A stretch of DNA of 64,000 bases from Afipia sp. (GTDB taxonomy: Bacteria > Pseudomonadota > Alphaproteobacteria > Rhizobiales > Xanthobacteraceae), in the NCBI GenBank assembly GCA_016201045.1, contig JACQDM010000002.1:496001-560000 (forward strand), written 5' to 3'. Shown one piece after another: positions 26,933 through 35,233 of this stretch (positions are counted from its first letter, which is position 1; the number at the start of each line of letters is the position of its first letter). The notes below the pieces were generated by a model. The model was not told where the DNA came from. It ran no database searches and saw nothing but the letters and a program-made list of their open reading frames with translations. A program made the translations under genes and the position numbers.

Positions 26933-29221
26933 ATGGCAGTGAAATTCGGTGTCGGCCAGAGCGTCACCCGCAAGGAAGACGATCCGCTGATCCGCGGCAA
27001 GGGCCGCTACACAGATGACCACGCGCCGGCCGGATCGTTGCATGCGCTGGTGCTGCGCTCGCCGCACGCACACGCAACGTTCACGATCAACACCTCGCTA
27101 GCCAAGTCCAAGCCCGGCGTTGCTGCGATTCTCACCGCGGCCGATGTTGCCGAACTCTGCGGATTGCCGTGCCTGTTTCAGCTTCCGGCTAATCCGTTCA
27201 AGTCGCCGCCTTATCCGATTCTGGCGAAGGACAAGGTCTTTCACGTCGGCGATGCGGTCGCGTTCGTCGTCGCCGATACGCTCGATCATGCGCGGGACGC
27301 GATTGAAGCCATCGACGTGAAATGGTCGCCGCTGCCTGCGGCCATCGGTGTCGCCAACGCTGTGAAGCCCGGCGCGCCGCTCATGCGTCCTGAATATCCG
27401 AACAACGTGCTGTTCGACGAGTCCGTCGGTAACAGGGCCAAGGCCGAAGCTGCGTTCAAGGGCGCGCACGCGGTCGCCGAGATTTCCATCGTCAATCCGC
27501 GCGTGGTGACGAACTTCATGGAGCCGCGCGGCGCGGTCGCGGAATACGACGCGAAGGCCGATCACCTGACCATGACCATCGGCAGTCAGGGCAGTCATCG
27601 CATCCGCGACATTCTCTGTCAGAACATCCTGAAAATTCCGGCCGACAAGATGCGCGTCATCGCCAAGGATGTCGGCGGCGGGTTCGGCACGCGGCTGTTT
27701 CCGTATCGCGAATATGCGCTCGCAGCGTTCGCCGCGCGCAAGCTGAAAAAGAACGTCAAATGGATCGCGGATCGCTCCGATCATTTCGTCGGCGACGCGC
27801 AGGGCCGCGACAACATCACCACCGCGCGCATGGCGCTGGCGGCAGACGGAAAATTCCTCGGCCTCGATGTCGATCTGATGAGCGACATGGGTGCGTACCT
27901 CTCGACCTTCGCGCCCTACATCGCCTATGGCGGCGCGGATATGCTGCCGGGTCTTTATGATCTGCAGGCGTTCCACTGCCGCGTGCGCTGCGTGTTCACC
28001 AACACCGTGCCGGTCGATGCCTATCGCGGCGCGGGCCGTCCTGAAGCAGCGTATGTACTGGAGCGGCTGGTCGATGTTGCCGCGCGCAAATTGGGTATGA
28101 CGCCGGAGGCGATCCGCAAGAAGAATTTCATTCCGTCGAAATCGCTGCCGTACAAGACCGCGACCGGCAAGGTTTACGATTCCGGCGATTTCACCGCACA
28201 CATGAAGCGCGCGATGGACGTGATCAACTGGAAGGAATTTCCCAAGCGCGCGAAGGCCGCGAAGAAGGCCGGCCTCGTGCGCGGCATCGGCATGTCCACC
28301 TATGTCGAGATTTGCGGCACGATGGGCGAGGAAACCGCCAACGTGCGGCTCGATCCGAACGGCGAGGTGACGGTTCTCATTGGATCGCAGTCAACCGGGC
28401 AGGGGCATCAGACCGCCTACGCACAGGTGGTCGCCGAACAGTTCGGATTGCCGCCCGAGAAGGTTCACGTCATTCAGGGCGACACCGACATTGTGAAGAC
28501 GGGTCTCGGCACTGGCGGGTCGAGTGCGATCCCGACCGGCGGCGTCAGCGTACAAAAGGCGACCAAAAAGCTCGGCGACAATCTCAAGTCGCTGGCGGCG
28601 GAAGCGCTGGAAACGAGCGCGGGCGATCTCGAAATCCGCGACGGCCGCATTCGCGTGGCTGGAACGGACAAGGCCATCGCGTTTGCGGATCTGGCCAAGA
28701 AAGCAAACGATCCATCGAAGCTCACCGGCACCGACAAGTTCACGCAGGCCGATGGTACCTATCCGAACGGCACGCATATCGCCGAGGTCGAGATCGATCC
28801 GGCAACCGGCGTCACGAAAATCGTCAACTATGTGATCGTCGATGATTTCGGCGTCACGCTGAATCCGCTTTTGCTGGCGGGGCAGGTCCACGGCGGCGTC
28901 ACCCAAGGCATCGGCCAGGCGCTGATGGAGCAGGCGACCTACGACAAGGATGGCCAGCTCGTCACGGGGACTTTCATGGACTACGCGCTGCCGCGCGCCG
29001 CCGATGCACCGGCCTTCCATTTCGAGACCCATAACGTCCCCTGCGTCACCAATCCTTTGGGCGTGAAGGGCGCGGGCGAAGCGGGCTCGATCGGCTCATG
29101 CCCGGCGGTGATGAATGCGATTTCCGAAGCGTTGTGGCGCGAATTCAAGGTGGACCACATCGACATGCCGGCGACCGCCGAGCGCGTCTGGATGGCAATA
29201 GACGCTTCCCGACGCGGTTAG
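26933..29221 (+). CDS. Molybdenum hydroxylase large subunit (xanthine/aldehyde dehydrogenase family, CoxL-like form II)
   Basis: This 762-residue protein has the two-domain layout of molybdopterin-cytosine-dinucleotide-binding subunits: RGKGRYTDD near the N-terminus, DVGGGFGTRLFPY near 246, AYRGAGR at 363-369 and a C-terminal GVKGAGEAGSIG with the catalytic Glu. The AYRGAGR loop replaces the Cys-containing AYxCSFR of true CO dehydrogenase, so CO oxidation is unlikely. The substrate is unknown. The FAD (CoxM) and 2Fe-2S (CoxS) subunits are not adjacent. I use ATG 26933; TTG 26924 is the upstream alternative. Confidence 0.82.
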   Translation: MAVKFGVGQSVTRKEDDPLIRGKGRYTDDHAPAGSLHALVLRSPHAHATFTINTSLAKSKPGVAAILTAADVAELCGLPCLFQLPANPFKSPPYPILAKDKVFHVGDAVAFVVADTLDHARDAIEAIDVKWSPLPAAIGVANAVKPGAPLMRPEYPNNVLFDESVGNRAKAEAAFKGAHAVAEISIVNPRVVTNFMEPRGAVAEYDAKADHLTMTIGSQGSHRIRDILCQNILKIPADKMRVIAKDVGGGFGTRLFPYREYALAAFAARKLKKNVKWIADRSDHFVGDAQGRDNITTARMALAADGKFLGLDVDLMSDMGAYLSTFAPYIAYGGADMLPGLYDLQAFHCRVRCVFTNTVPVDAYRGAGRPEAAYVLERLVDVAARKLGMTPEAIRKKNFIPSKSLPYKTATGKVYDSGDFTAHMKRAMDVINWKEFPKRAKAAKKAGLVRGIGMSTYVEICGTMGEETANVRLDPNGEVTVLIGSQSTGQGHQTAYAQVVAEQFGLPPEKVHVIQGDTDIVKTGLGTGGSSAIPTGGVSVQKATKKLGDNLKSLAAEALETSAGDLEIRDGRIRVAGTDKAIAFADLAKKANDPSKLTGTDKFTQADGTYPNGTHIAEVEIDPATGVTKIVNYVIVDDFGVTLNPLLLAGQVHGGVTQGIGQALMEQATYDKDGQLVTGTFMDYALPRAADAPAFHFETHNVPCVTNPLGVKGAGEAGSIGSCPAVMNAISEALWREFKVDHIDMPATAERVWMAIDASRRG

Positions 29222-29349
29222 GTTCGGTAAAATTCCCCCAAGGCCGCAAAAATTCTTCAGGATTCTTGGGCTTGCCAAGACTCGGCGGGAATGGTGTTTT
29301 AGGGCCGGTATAAAGCCACTAAAGGCTCCAACCCTTGGGGGAAATTTCG

Positions 29350-29787
29350 ATGAAGCGTATTTCGATTGCGGCTGGCGTGTTGCTGCTCGGTGCAAGTGCT
29401 GTTCTGGCGACGCCTGAGGGTTCCGCGCTGATGAAGGGCAACGGCAAGGTTCTTGCCACTGTTCTGCTTCCGACGATGAAGGGCGACAAGCCTTACGTTC
29501 AGGCCGATATCGATGCGGCGCTTGCGACGCTGGCCGATACCGCAGCAAAGTTGCCCACGCTTTATCCCGACAGTGCCAAGACGGCTGCGCCATCGGGCGA
29601 TTTCGGTCCGTCACCGAAGGTATTCGACGACAAGGCTGGTTTCGCTGCGCAGATTGCGGCTTTCTCCGCAGCGGTGACAGCAGCGAAGGGATCGGCCAAG
29701 GATCTGAACTCGTTCAAGGCGTCAATGCCTGCGATCGCCAAGGTTTGTGGCGATTGCCACGAGACCTATCGCGTCAAGAACGGCTAA
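29350..29787 (+). CDS. Cytochrome c' (cytochrome c-556 type), exported
   Basis: This 145-residue protein has a clear signal peptide (positive MKR, then a hydrophobic run, cleaved near VLA-TPEG). A four-helix body follows, with the heme motif CGDCH at 133-137 very close to the C-terminus. That arrangement defines class II cytochrome c' and c-556, which are periplasmic high-spin or low-spin heme proteins. A small hairpin (TCTTGG at 29265-29270 with CCAAGA at 29276-29281) lies in the upstream gap. It may carry electrons or bind gas ligands. Its link to the upstream molybdenum enzyme is only positional. Confidence 0.85.
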   Translation: MKRISIAAGVLLLGASAVLATPEGSALMKGNGKVLATVLLPTMKGDKPYVQADIDAALATLADTAAKLPTLYPDSAKTAAPSGDFGPSPKVFDDKAGFAAQIAAFSAAVTAAKGSAKDLNSFKASMPAIAKVCGDCHETYRVKNG

Positions 29788-29812
29788 CCGTTCGACGACT
29801 GGCTAAAACAAG

Positions 29813-29840
29813 AGGGCGGATGCAGCGATGCATCCGCCCT
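29813..29840. terminator. Bidirectional terminator-like hairpin
   Basis: A perfect 12-bp stem (29813-29824 with 29829-29840) encloses a GCGA tetraloop. It lies between the convergent cytochrome c' and CHRD genes. The T-tract is weak on either side. Confidence 0.7.
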
Positions 29841-29869
29841 TCGTCATTTCGCCAAGGTGGCTGTGCTCG

Positions 29870-30298
29870 TTACTTGACGACCTGACCGCGAATTTCGCCA
29901 CCCTTGTTCGCGTCCGTATGGACGTTGATGTAATATTTGCCGGCCATCAGATCGGCGGCCTGCGCATCGGTCAGCGTGGCGCTGCCTTCGGCACCGCTGG
30001 CAGCATCCTTGAACGGCACGACCACGGGCGCGTTGGCTCCGGCTGCGGCAGGACCGTGGAAATGGGCCATCGTGGCCGGCCCCGTAAGCCCGGAATACGT
30101 AACCTTCCAGGTCAGCATTTTCGACGCCGTATCGTATGTGACATCGGCGCTGCCTTTTCCGGCGCTCGTATTGGGCGGCACTTCGGCAGCGCTGGTCAGC
30201 GGCACCTTCATCGTCATTTTTTCGGCGAAAGCGGGGCCTGCAAGTGCGACGCACGAGCCGAAAGCGACGGTGGCGATTGCAAACGTCATATTCTTCAT
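29870..30298 (-). CDS. Exported CHRD-domain protein
   Basis: This 142-residue protein has a signal peptide (MKNMTFAIATVAFGSCVALA, cleaved before EKMTM) and one CHRD domain. The domain has the paired strands typical of the family: PLTSAAEVPPN near the start, then AHFHGPA and YYINVHTDANKGGEIRGQV near the end. The family is found in secreted bacterial proteins and in chordin; its role in bacteria is unknown. I start at ATG 30298, which has an AGGGAG ribosome-binding site; a longer frame begins at 30328. Confidence 0.82.
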   Translation of the reverse strand: MKNMTFAIATVAFGSCVALAGPAFAEKMTMKVPLTSAAEVPPNTSAGKGSADVTYDTASKMLTWKVTYSGLTGPATMAHFHGPAAAGANAPVVVPFKDAASGAEGSATLTDAQAADLMAGKYYINVHTDANKGGEIRGQVVK

Positions 30299-30384
30299 GG
30301 TGTTCTCCCTGCCTGAAATCGATGGCATGATAAGAACACCGGCCGGGGCGGATTAGTTCATGGCCGCGTGTTTTGGGGGCATGA

Positions 30385-31323
30385 ATGTTGAAGAAACTTT
30401 TTGCGCTGGCCGTTGTCGCCGCGATTGCTGGGCTGGCGGTGTTCTGGTTCGTGACCATTCCGGGTGTCGTGCCTGCGAGCGCATTGCCGGCCTACACGCC
30501 CAACGTCGCCAACGGTCAAATCATCTTCAACATCGGCGGCTGTGCATCGTGCCACGCGGTTCCCGGCGAAAAGGATCGCACGGCGCTCGGCGGCGGGCTG
30601 GCCATCAAATCCGACTTCGGCACGTTCTACACGCCGAACATTTCACCGCATAAGGACAATGGCATCGGCAACTGGACCGAGGCCGAGTTTGTCACCGCCG
30701 TCACCAAAGGAACGTCGCCGAGCGGGCAGCATTATTATCCGGCGTTTCCATATCCCTCCTACACGCACGGCAAGATCGAGGATGTGCGCGACCTGTTTGC
30801 GTATCTGAAAACGCTGCCGCCCGTGTCCGGGAAAGTACGCGATCACGACGTGAAGTTTCCGTTCAGCATCCGCCGTCTGGTCGGCGGCTGGAAGTTCCTG
30901 TTCTTCGACGATCGCCCGTTCATCGGAGACGCTCAGAAGTCCGCTGCATGGAACAGAGGCTCTTATCTCGTCAACGGCTTCGGCCATTGCGCGGAATGTC
31001 ATTCGCCGCGCAACCTGATCGGCGGCATCGTGTCGTCGCAGCGCCTCGCTGGCGGGCCCGACCCGGATCATCCCGGCGGCTGGATTCCGAACATCACGCA
31101 GAAAGGTTTGAAAGACTGGAGCGAGAAGGACATCGCCTCGTTCCTGAGCGACGGCATAACGCCTGATGGCGACACGGCCGGCGGATCGATGGCGCATGTC
31201 ATCAAGAATACGTCGCAGCTCAGCGACGAGGATCGCGCCGCGATGGCGAATTATCTGAAGTCGCTGCCGCCGGTCGACGGTCCGCCGAAACCGAAGCGCG
31301 TCGCCGCTCACGATCACAAATAG
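30385..31323 (+). CDS. Membrane-anchored diheme cytochrome c
   Basis: This 312-residue protein has an N-terminal hydrophobic helix (residues 4-25) that probably stays as a membrane anchor. Two cytochrome c domains follow: CASCH at 53-57 and CAECH at 202-206, each with a downstream Met candidate ligand. It resembles the diheme electron-accepting cytochromes associated with alcohol or aldehyde dehydrogenases. It could take electrons from a periplasmic dehydrogenase, but no such enzyme is fused or directly adjacent. It is transcribed towards the Lrp-domain gene and stops at a short hairpin. Confidence 0.82.
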   Translation: MLKKLFALAVVAAIAGLAVFWFVTIPGVVPASALPAYTPNVANGQIIFNIGGCASCHAVPGEKDRTALGGGLAIKSDFGTFYTPNISPHKDNGIGNWTEAEFVTAVTKGTSPSGQHYYPAFPYPSYTHGKIEDVRDLFAYLKTLPPVSGKVRDHDVKFPFSIRRLVGGWKFLFFDDRPFIGDAQKSAAWNRGSYLVNGFGHCAECHSPRNLIGGIVSSQRLAGGPDPDHPGGWIPNITQKGLKDWSEKDIASFLSDGITPDGDTAGGSMAHVIKNTSQLSDEDRAAMANYLKSLPPVDGPPKPKRVAAHDHK

Positions 31324-31339
31324 AGGCGGTTGCGCCTCT
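31322..31339. terminator. Short bidirectional hairpin between convergent genes
   Basis: AGAGGCG (31322-31328) pairs with CGCCTCT (31333-31339) around a GTTG loop. It fills the 17-bp gap between two convergent stop codons. Confidence 0.6.
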
Positions 31340-31340
31340 G

Positions 31341-31583
31341 TCAGGTTCCGAACGCCTTGAAGGTGATGATGGTGTAGGTGTCCTGAATGCCGGGGATCAC
31401 CTGCACCTTCTCGTTCACAAAGTGTCCGATATCGGTGCCGCTTTCGACGTAGAACTTCACCAACAGATCGTAGTCGCCGGCGGTCGAATAGATTTCGGAC
31501 GCGATCTCGGCTTCGGCCAGCGCATTGGCAACCTTGTAGGACTGCCCCATCTTGCATTTGATCTGAACGAAAAAGGGCGCCAT
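31341..31583 (-). CDS. Stand-alone Lrp/AsnC ligand-binding (RAM) domain protein
   Basis: This 80-residue protein corresponds to the regulatory half of Lrp/AsnC regulators and has no helix-turn-helix: FVQIKCKMGQSYKVANALAE, then STAGDYDLLVKFYV, then VQVIPGIQDTYTIITFK. GDYDLLVK is a hallmark of the amino-acid-binding RAM fold. Such small proteins form oligomers and may bind amino acids or modulate full-length regulators. A GGAG ribosome-binding site precedes the ATG. Its target is unknown. Confidence 0.85.
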   Translation of the reverse strand: MAPFFVQIKCKMGQSYKVANALAEAEIASEIYSTAGDYDLLVKFYVESGTDIGHFVNEKVQVIPGIQDTYTIITFKAFGT

Positions 31584-31705
31584 CGCTGCGTCTCCAGAGC
31601 TTGCACGCAGCCATCAAGCCAAAATCCCGGCATGGCCGCAAGGGCGCGCAGGCTCTATATAGAGCGCGATAAAGGGCGCGATCCAGCGGGAACAGTGACA
31701 TCACC

Positions 31706-32509
31706 ATGAGCATGCCGGTCGCGCTGACGATTGCGGGTTCGGATTCGAGCGGTGGCGCGGGAATTCAGGCCGACCTCAAGACGTTCGCTGCGCTCGGCGT
31801 CTATGGCGCGTCGGTCATCACCGCGCTGACGGCGCAGAACACCCAAGGCGTCACCGCCGTTCACGACGCGCCGGCAAATATCGTCACGGCACAGATCGAT
31901 GCAGTGTTTTCCGATCTCGTCGTGAAGGCTGTGAAGATCGGCATGGTGTCGCGGCGCGACATCATCGAGGCCATCGCAGCAAGTCTGGATCGCTGGAAGC
32001 CGAAACACGTGGTTGTTGATCCCGTGATGGTCGCAACGTCAGGTGACCGGCTGTTGTCGCCGGATGCGGTCGAAGCGCTCAAGCGCGAACTGTTTCCACG
32101 CGCGATAATCGTTACGCCGAATTTGCCGGAAGCCGCCGCCTTGCTTGAAGCGCCCATTGCGACAAGCGAAAGCGAGATCGAAGCGCAGGGCAGGCGGCTG
32201 TTGCAATTCGGCTGCCCCGCCGTGCTGATCAAAGGCGGGCACGGCAAGGGCGCGGAGAGCGTGGATTTTCTCGTGACCAGGGATTCCGCCGAACGCCTTG
32301 CGGCGATGCGCATCGACACCAAGAACACGCACGGCACCGGCTGCACCTTGTCGTCGGCGATTGCGGCAGGTCTTGCCAAGGGTGAGACGCTTGAAGCGGC
32401 GGTACGCAACGCGAAGGTTTATGTGAGCGCCGCCATCGCCGCCGCCGACCGACTCGGCATCGGTCACGGCCACGGGCCGGTGGATCACTTCCACGCCTTT
32501 CGGCACTAA
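31706..32509 (+). CDS. thiD: Hydroxymethylpyrimidine/phosphomethylpyrimidine kinase
   Basis: This 267-residue ribokinase-fold enzyme has AGSDSSGGAGIQADLKTF near the N-terminus, DPVMVATSGDRLL in the middle and the C-terminal anion-hole motif NTHGTGCTLSSAIAAGLA. It phosphorylates HMP and HMP-P to HMP-PP for thiamine synthesis. The length and motif set match ThiD fully. No other thiamine gene is in the window. The start could be ATG 31706 or ATG 31712. Confidence 0.93.
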   Translation: MSMPVALTIAGSDSSGGAGIQADLKTFAALGVYGASVITALTAQNTQGVTAVHDAPANIVTAQIDAVFSDLVVKAVKIGMVSRRDIIEAIAASLDRWKPKHVVVDPVMVATSGDRLLSPDAVEALKRELFPRAIIVTPNLPEAAALLEAPIATSESEIEAQGRRLLQFGCPAVLIKGGHGKGAESVDFLVTRDSAERLAAMRIDTKNTHGTGCTLSSAIAAGLAKGETLEAAVRNAKVYVSAAIAAADRLGIGHGHGPVDHFHAFRH

Positions 32510-32515
32510 GGCGCC

Positions 32516-32533
32516 CTGTCGTCTGACTGTCGC
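32516..32533 (+). promoter_or_regulatory. Candidate Pho box upstream of pmtA
   Basis: Two 7-bp direct repeats, CTGTCGT (32516-32522) and CTGTCGC (32527-32533), are separated by CTGA. This 11-bp periodicity matches the PhoB half-site pattern CTGTCAT-N4-CTGTCAT. The site lies between the thiD stop and the pmtA start, 46 bp before the ATG. Confidence 0.55.
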
Positions 32534-32579
32534 ATGACGACGGTAATTTCCGGGAAGATTGATTCTTCCGGAATTGCAC

Positions 32580-33239
32580 ATGGCCACCGCAGACCTCGAA
32601 AAATCTACCGTTGAAACCGCCTATGCGCGCTGGGCGCCGATCTACGACGCGGTCTGCGGACCCGTGATGGTGATGGGCCGCCGCGCCGCTGCCGAAGCGG
32701 CGCGCAATATCGGCGGCAAAATCCTCGAAGTCGGCGTCGGCACGGGTCTTTCTTTCGACGACTACGACGACAGCACCGAAATCACCGGCATCGACATGAG
32801 CGCGGCGATGCTGGAAAAGGCCCGCGCCAAGATGGCGAGCGGCAAATATCCCTTCGTCAAAGCCGTCCATCGGATGGACGCGCACCACATGACATTCGCG
32901 GATTCGGCGTTCGACTGCGTCGTCGCGCAATTCGTCATCACCCTGGTCGAGAATCCCGAGCAGGTTCTGTCGGAGTGTCACCGCGTGGTGAAGCCGGGCG
33001 GCCGCATCATCCTCGTTAACCACCTCTACTCGGAAGTCGGCTTCGCGGCGGCGCTGGAGCGCTGGGCGGCGAAGAAAACCCGGAAGCTCGGCCTGCGTCC
33101 GGAGTTTCCGTTCGCGCGGCTTCAGGCGTGGGCGCAATCAAATGAAAACACGAGCCTTGTCGAACGACGCAAAGTTGCGCCTTTCGGCATCTATTCGCTG
33201 GTTTCTTTCGAGCGAACGCTTGAGCCGAGAATTGCGTAA
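32580..33239 (+). CDS. pmtA: Phosphatidylethanolamine N-methyltransferase (PmtA-like)
   Basis: This 219-residue class I methyltransferase has YARWAPIYD at 15-23, ILEVGVGTGLSFDDY from 48 and TGIDMSAAMLEKAR near 69-82. These features and the size match the soluble rhizobial/Rhodobacter PmtA family, which converts phosphatidylethanolamine to phosphatidylcholine with SAM. The ATG at 32580 gives the family N-terminus; a TTG 21 bp earlier is in frame. Upstream lies a Pho-box-like repeat, and the plcP gene follows 42 bp after the stop. Other SAM methyltransferases of this fold cannot be fully excluded. Confidence 0.82.
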   Translation: MATADLEKSTVETAYARWAPIYDAVCGPVMVMGRRAAAEAARNIGGKILEVGVGTGLSFDDYDDSTEITGIDMSAAMLEKARAKMASGKYPFVKAVHRMDAHHMTFADSAFDCVVAQFVITLVENPEQVLSECHRVVKPGGRIILVNHLYSEVGFAAALERWAAKKTRKLGLRPEFPFARLQAWAQSNENTSLVERRKVAPFGIYSLVSFERTLEPRIA

Positions 33240-33240
33240 G

Positions 33241-33258
33241 TTGTCACTGAACTGTCAT
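33241..33258 (+). promoter_or_regulatory. Candidate Pho box upstream of plcP
   Basis: TTGTCAC (33241-33247) and CTGTCAT (33252-33258) are separated by TGAA. The second half-site is a perfect match to the PhoB consensus and the first differs at two bases. It lies directly after the pmtA stop and 23 bp before the plcP ATG. Confidence 0.65.
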
Positions 33259-33281
33259 CAGAATTTGGTATTGGCCCGCGC

Positions 33282-34094
33282 ATGGAAAGACAGGTTGTGA
33301 GCGAAAGCACACCCGAACGCCACTTTCGCACATTGTTCATCTCCGACGTCCATCTCGGAGCCCGCGGCTCGCAGGCCGACCGCCTTCTCGACTTCCTCCG
33401 CGTCCACGATGCCGACACGATCTATCTCGTCGGCGACATCATCGACGGCTGGGCGCTGCAATCGAACTGGCACTGGCCGCAATCGCACAACGACTTCGTG
33501 CAGAAGATGCTCCGCCGCGTCCGCAAGGGTGCGAAGGTGATCTACATTCCCGGCAACCACGACGAATTCCTCCGTAACTACTACGGCACGCATTTCGGCG
33601 GCATCGAAGTGGTCGAGAACGCGATCCACGAGGGCGCAGACGGCAGGAAATATCTCGTCATCCACGGCGACATTTTCGACCTCGTGGTGCAGAACGCGCG
33701 ATGGCTCGCCCATCTCGGCGACCGCGCCTACGATTTCGCGATCCAGATGAATCGCCTGGTCAACGCCTTCCGCAAGCTGTTCAACCGGCCTTACTGGTCG
33801 CTGTCGCAATGGGCGAAGCAGAAGGTGAAGAACGCGGTGAACTACATCGGCGCGTTCGAGGACACGCTGTCCAACGAAGCCAAGCGCCACGACTGCGACG
33901 GCGTGATCTGCGGGCATATCCATTTCCCGGTGATCCGCGACATGAACGGCGTGCGTTACATGAATTGCGGCGACTGGGTCGAAAGCTGCACGGCGCTGGT
34001 CGAGCACCACGACGGCCGCTTTGAAATCCTGACATGGACCGATCCGCTGCGTCATGCCCGTCCTGTCGCGGTACCTCAGCCGCAGGCGGCGTAA
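33282..34094 (+). CDS. plcP: PlcP-like phospholipase C (LpxH-type metallophosphoesterase)
   Basis: This 270-residue calcineurin-like phosphoesterase has SDVHLG at 21-26, GDIIDG at 51-56, GNHDEF at 91-96, HGDIFD at 127-132 and GHIH at 210-213, so the dinuclear metal site is complete. Such proteins are often labelled UDP-2,3-diacylglucosamine diphosphatase, but alphaproteobacteria generally use LpxI for that step. The close context of pmtA and a GT4 glycosyltransferase points to PlcP, which degrades phospholipids to diacylglycerol under phosphate starvation. A Pho-box-like repeat lies 23 bp upstream. The next gene starts at the base after the stop. Confidence 0.8.
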   Translation: MERQVVSESTPERHFRTLFISDVHLGARGSQADRLLDFLRVHDADTIYLVGDIIDGWALQSNWHWPQSHNDFVQKMLRRVRKGAKVIYIPGNHDEFLRNYYGTHFGGIEVVENAIHEGADGRKYLVIHGDIFDLVVQNARWLAHLGDRAYDFAIQMNRLVNAFRKLFNRPYWSLSQWAKQKVKNAVNYIGAFEDTLSNEAKRHDCDGVICGHIHFPVIRDMNGVRYMNCGDWVESCTALVEHHDGRFEILTWTDPLRHARPVAVPQPQAA

Positions 34095-35171
34095 ATGAAA
34101 ATTCTTATCGCGACAGATGCGTGGCACCCGCAGGTCAACGGCGTGGTCCGCACGCTGAACATGATGGCCGACTCGGCGAAGGCGATGGGCGTCGATGTGA
34201 CGTTCCTCACGCCGCAATCGTTCAAAACGATTTCGCTGCCGAGTTATGCGGACATTCAACTGGCGCTGCCGTGGCCGTGGACCATCGCGGAAATGATCGA
34301 ACAGGCCGCACCCGACTACATTCACATTGCGACGGAAGGGCCGATCGGCATTCTGGTGCGCCGTTATTGCCGCAAGAACAACGTGCCGTTCACGACGAGC
34401 TTCCACACGCGCTTTCCCGAATATATTTCCGCGCGGTTTCCGATTCCCGAGTCGTGGATCTGGGCGGTGCTTCGCTATTTCCACGGCGCAAGCGACGCGG
34501 TGATGGCGGCGACGCCGGCACTCGCCGATGAATTGCGCGGACGCGGCTTCAATAATGTCGTGCTGTGGTCGCGCGGCGTCGACGCCAGGCTGTTTCACCC
34601 GCAGGATGTCGATCTCGGATTCAAGCGCCCGGTGTTCCTCTCCGTTGGCCGCGTTGCGGTCGAGAAGAACCTCGAAGCGTTTCTCGATCTGGAATTGCCT
34701 GGCACCAAAGTGATCGTTGGCGACGGTCCGGCGCGCGCAGAGCTTGAGCGCAAATATCCCGGCGCGATTTTTCTTGGCACGATGCAGGGCGAGCAACTGG
34801 CACAGGTTTACGCCAGCGCGGACGTGTTCGTGTTCCCGAGCAAGACTGACACGTTCGGCCTAGTTCTGCTTGAGGCGCTTGCCAGTGGCGTTCCTGTCGC
34901 GGCCTATCCGGTATCGGGCCCGCTCGACGTGATCGGCGATGCGCCGGTCGGCGTGCTCAATCACGATCTGCAGTCGGCCTGTCTCGCCGCGCTGCACGTG
35001 TCGCGCGATGCGTGCCGCGAATTTGCGCTTGGCCAAAGCTGGGACGCTTGCGCGCGTGTTTTCGTCGAGAACGTCACGCGCGAACGTCCGCCGCAGATCA
35101 AGCGACGCTGGCGGCAGCGGCTCGTCCGACGCCTTCGCCTCGCGCGCGGACAGTCCGTTACCGCCGCCTGA
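34095..35171 (+). CDS. GT4 glycosyltransferase, probable glycolipid synthase (Agt-like)
   Basis: This 358-residue GT-B enzyme begins KILIATDAWHPQVNGVVRT, has an SFHTRFPEY acceptor-side loop and a C-terminal DTFGLVLLEALASGVP donor-binding motif. It belongs with MgtA/SqdX/Agt-type enzymes that glycosylate diacylglycerol or related lipids. Zero spacing from plcP suggests that PlcP-made diacylglycerol is its acceptor, giving phosphorus-free glycolipids. A mannosyl- or sulfoquinovosyl-transferase role cannot be excluded from sequence alone. The C-terminus is Arg-rich (KRRWRQRLVRRLRLARG), which may aid membrane binding. Confidence 0.78.
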   Translation: MKILIATDAWHPQVNGVVRTLNMMADSAKAMGVDVTFLTPQSFKTISLPSYADIQLALPWPWTIAEMIEQAAPDYIHIATEGPIGILVRRYCRKNNVPFTTSFHTRFPEYISARFPIPESWIWAVLRYFHGASDAVMAATPALADELRGRGFNNVVLWSRGVDARLFHPQDVDLGFKRPVFLSVGRVAVEKNLEAFLDLELPGTKVIVGDGPARAELERKYPGAIFLGTMQGEQLAQVYASADVFVFPSKTDTFGLVLLEALASGVPVAAYPVSGPLDVIGDAPVGVLNHDLQSACLAALHVSRDACREFALGQSWDACARVFVENVTRERPPQIKRRWRQRLVRRLRLARGQSVTAA

Positions 35172-35233
35172 CGCATAGCGGTTTGCCTTTGCCTAGCTTG
35201 CCGCACTGAGGCAAAGCGCGATACAAGCCGCGC

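Noticed and set aside
26933-29221. Aerobic CO dehydrogenase large subunit
   Set aside because: The active-site loop reads AYRGAGR instead of the Cys-containing form of true CO dehydrogenase.
33282-34094. LpxH UDP-2,3-diacylglucosamine diphosphatase
   Set aside because: Metal motifs fit, but alphaproteobacteria generally use LpxI and the Pho box plus pmtA/GT4 context fits PlcP better; not fully excluded.
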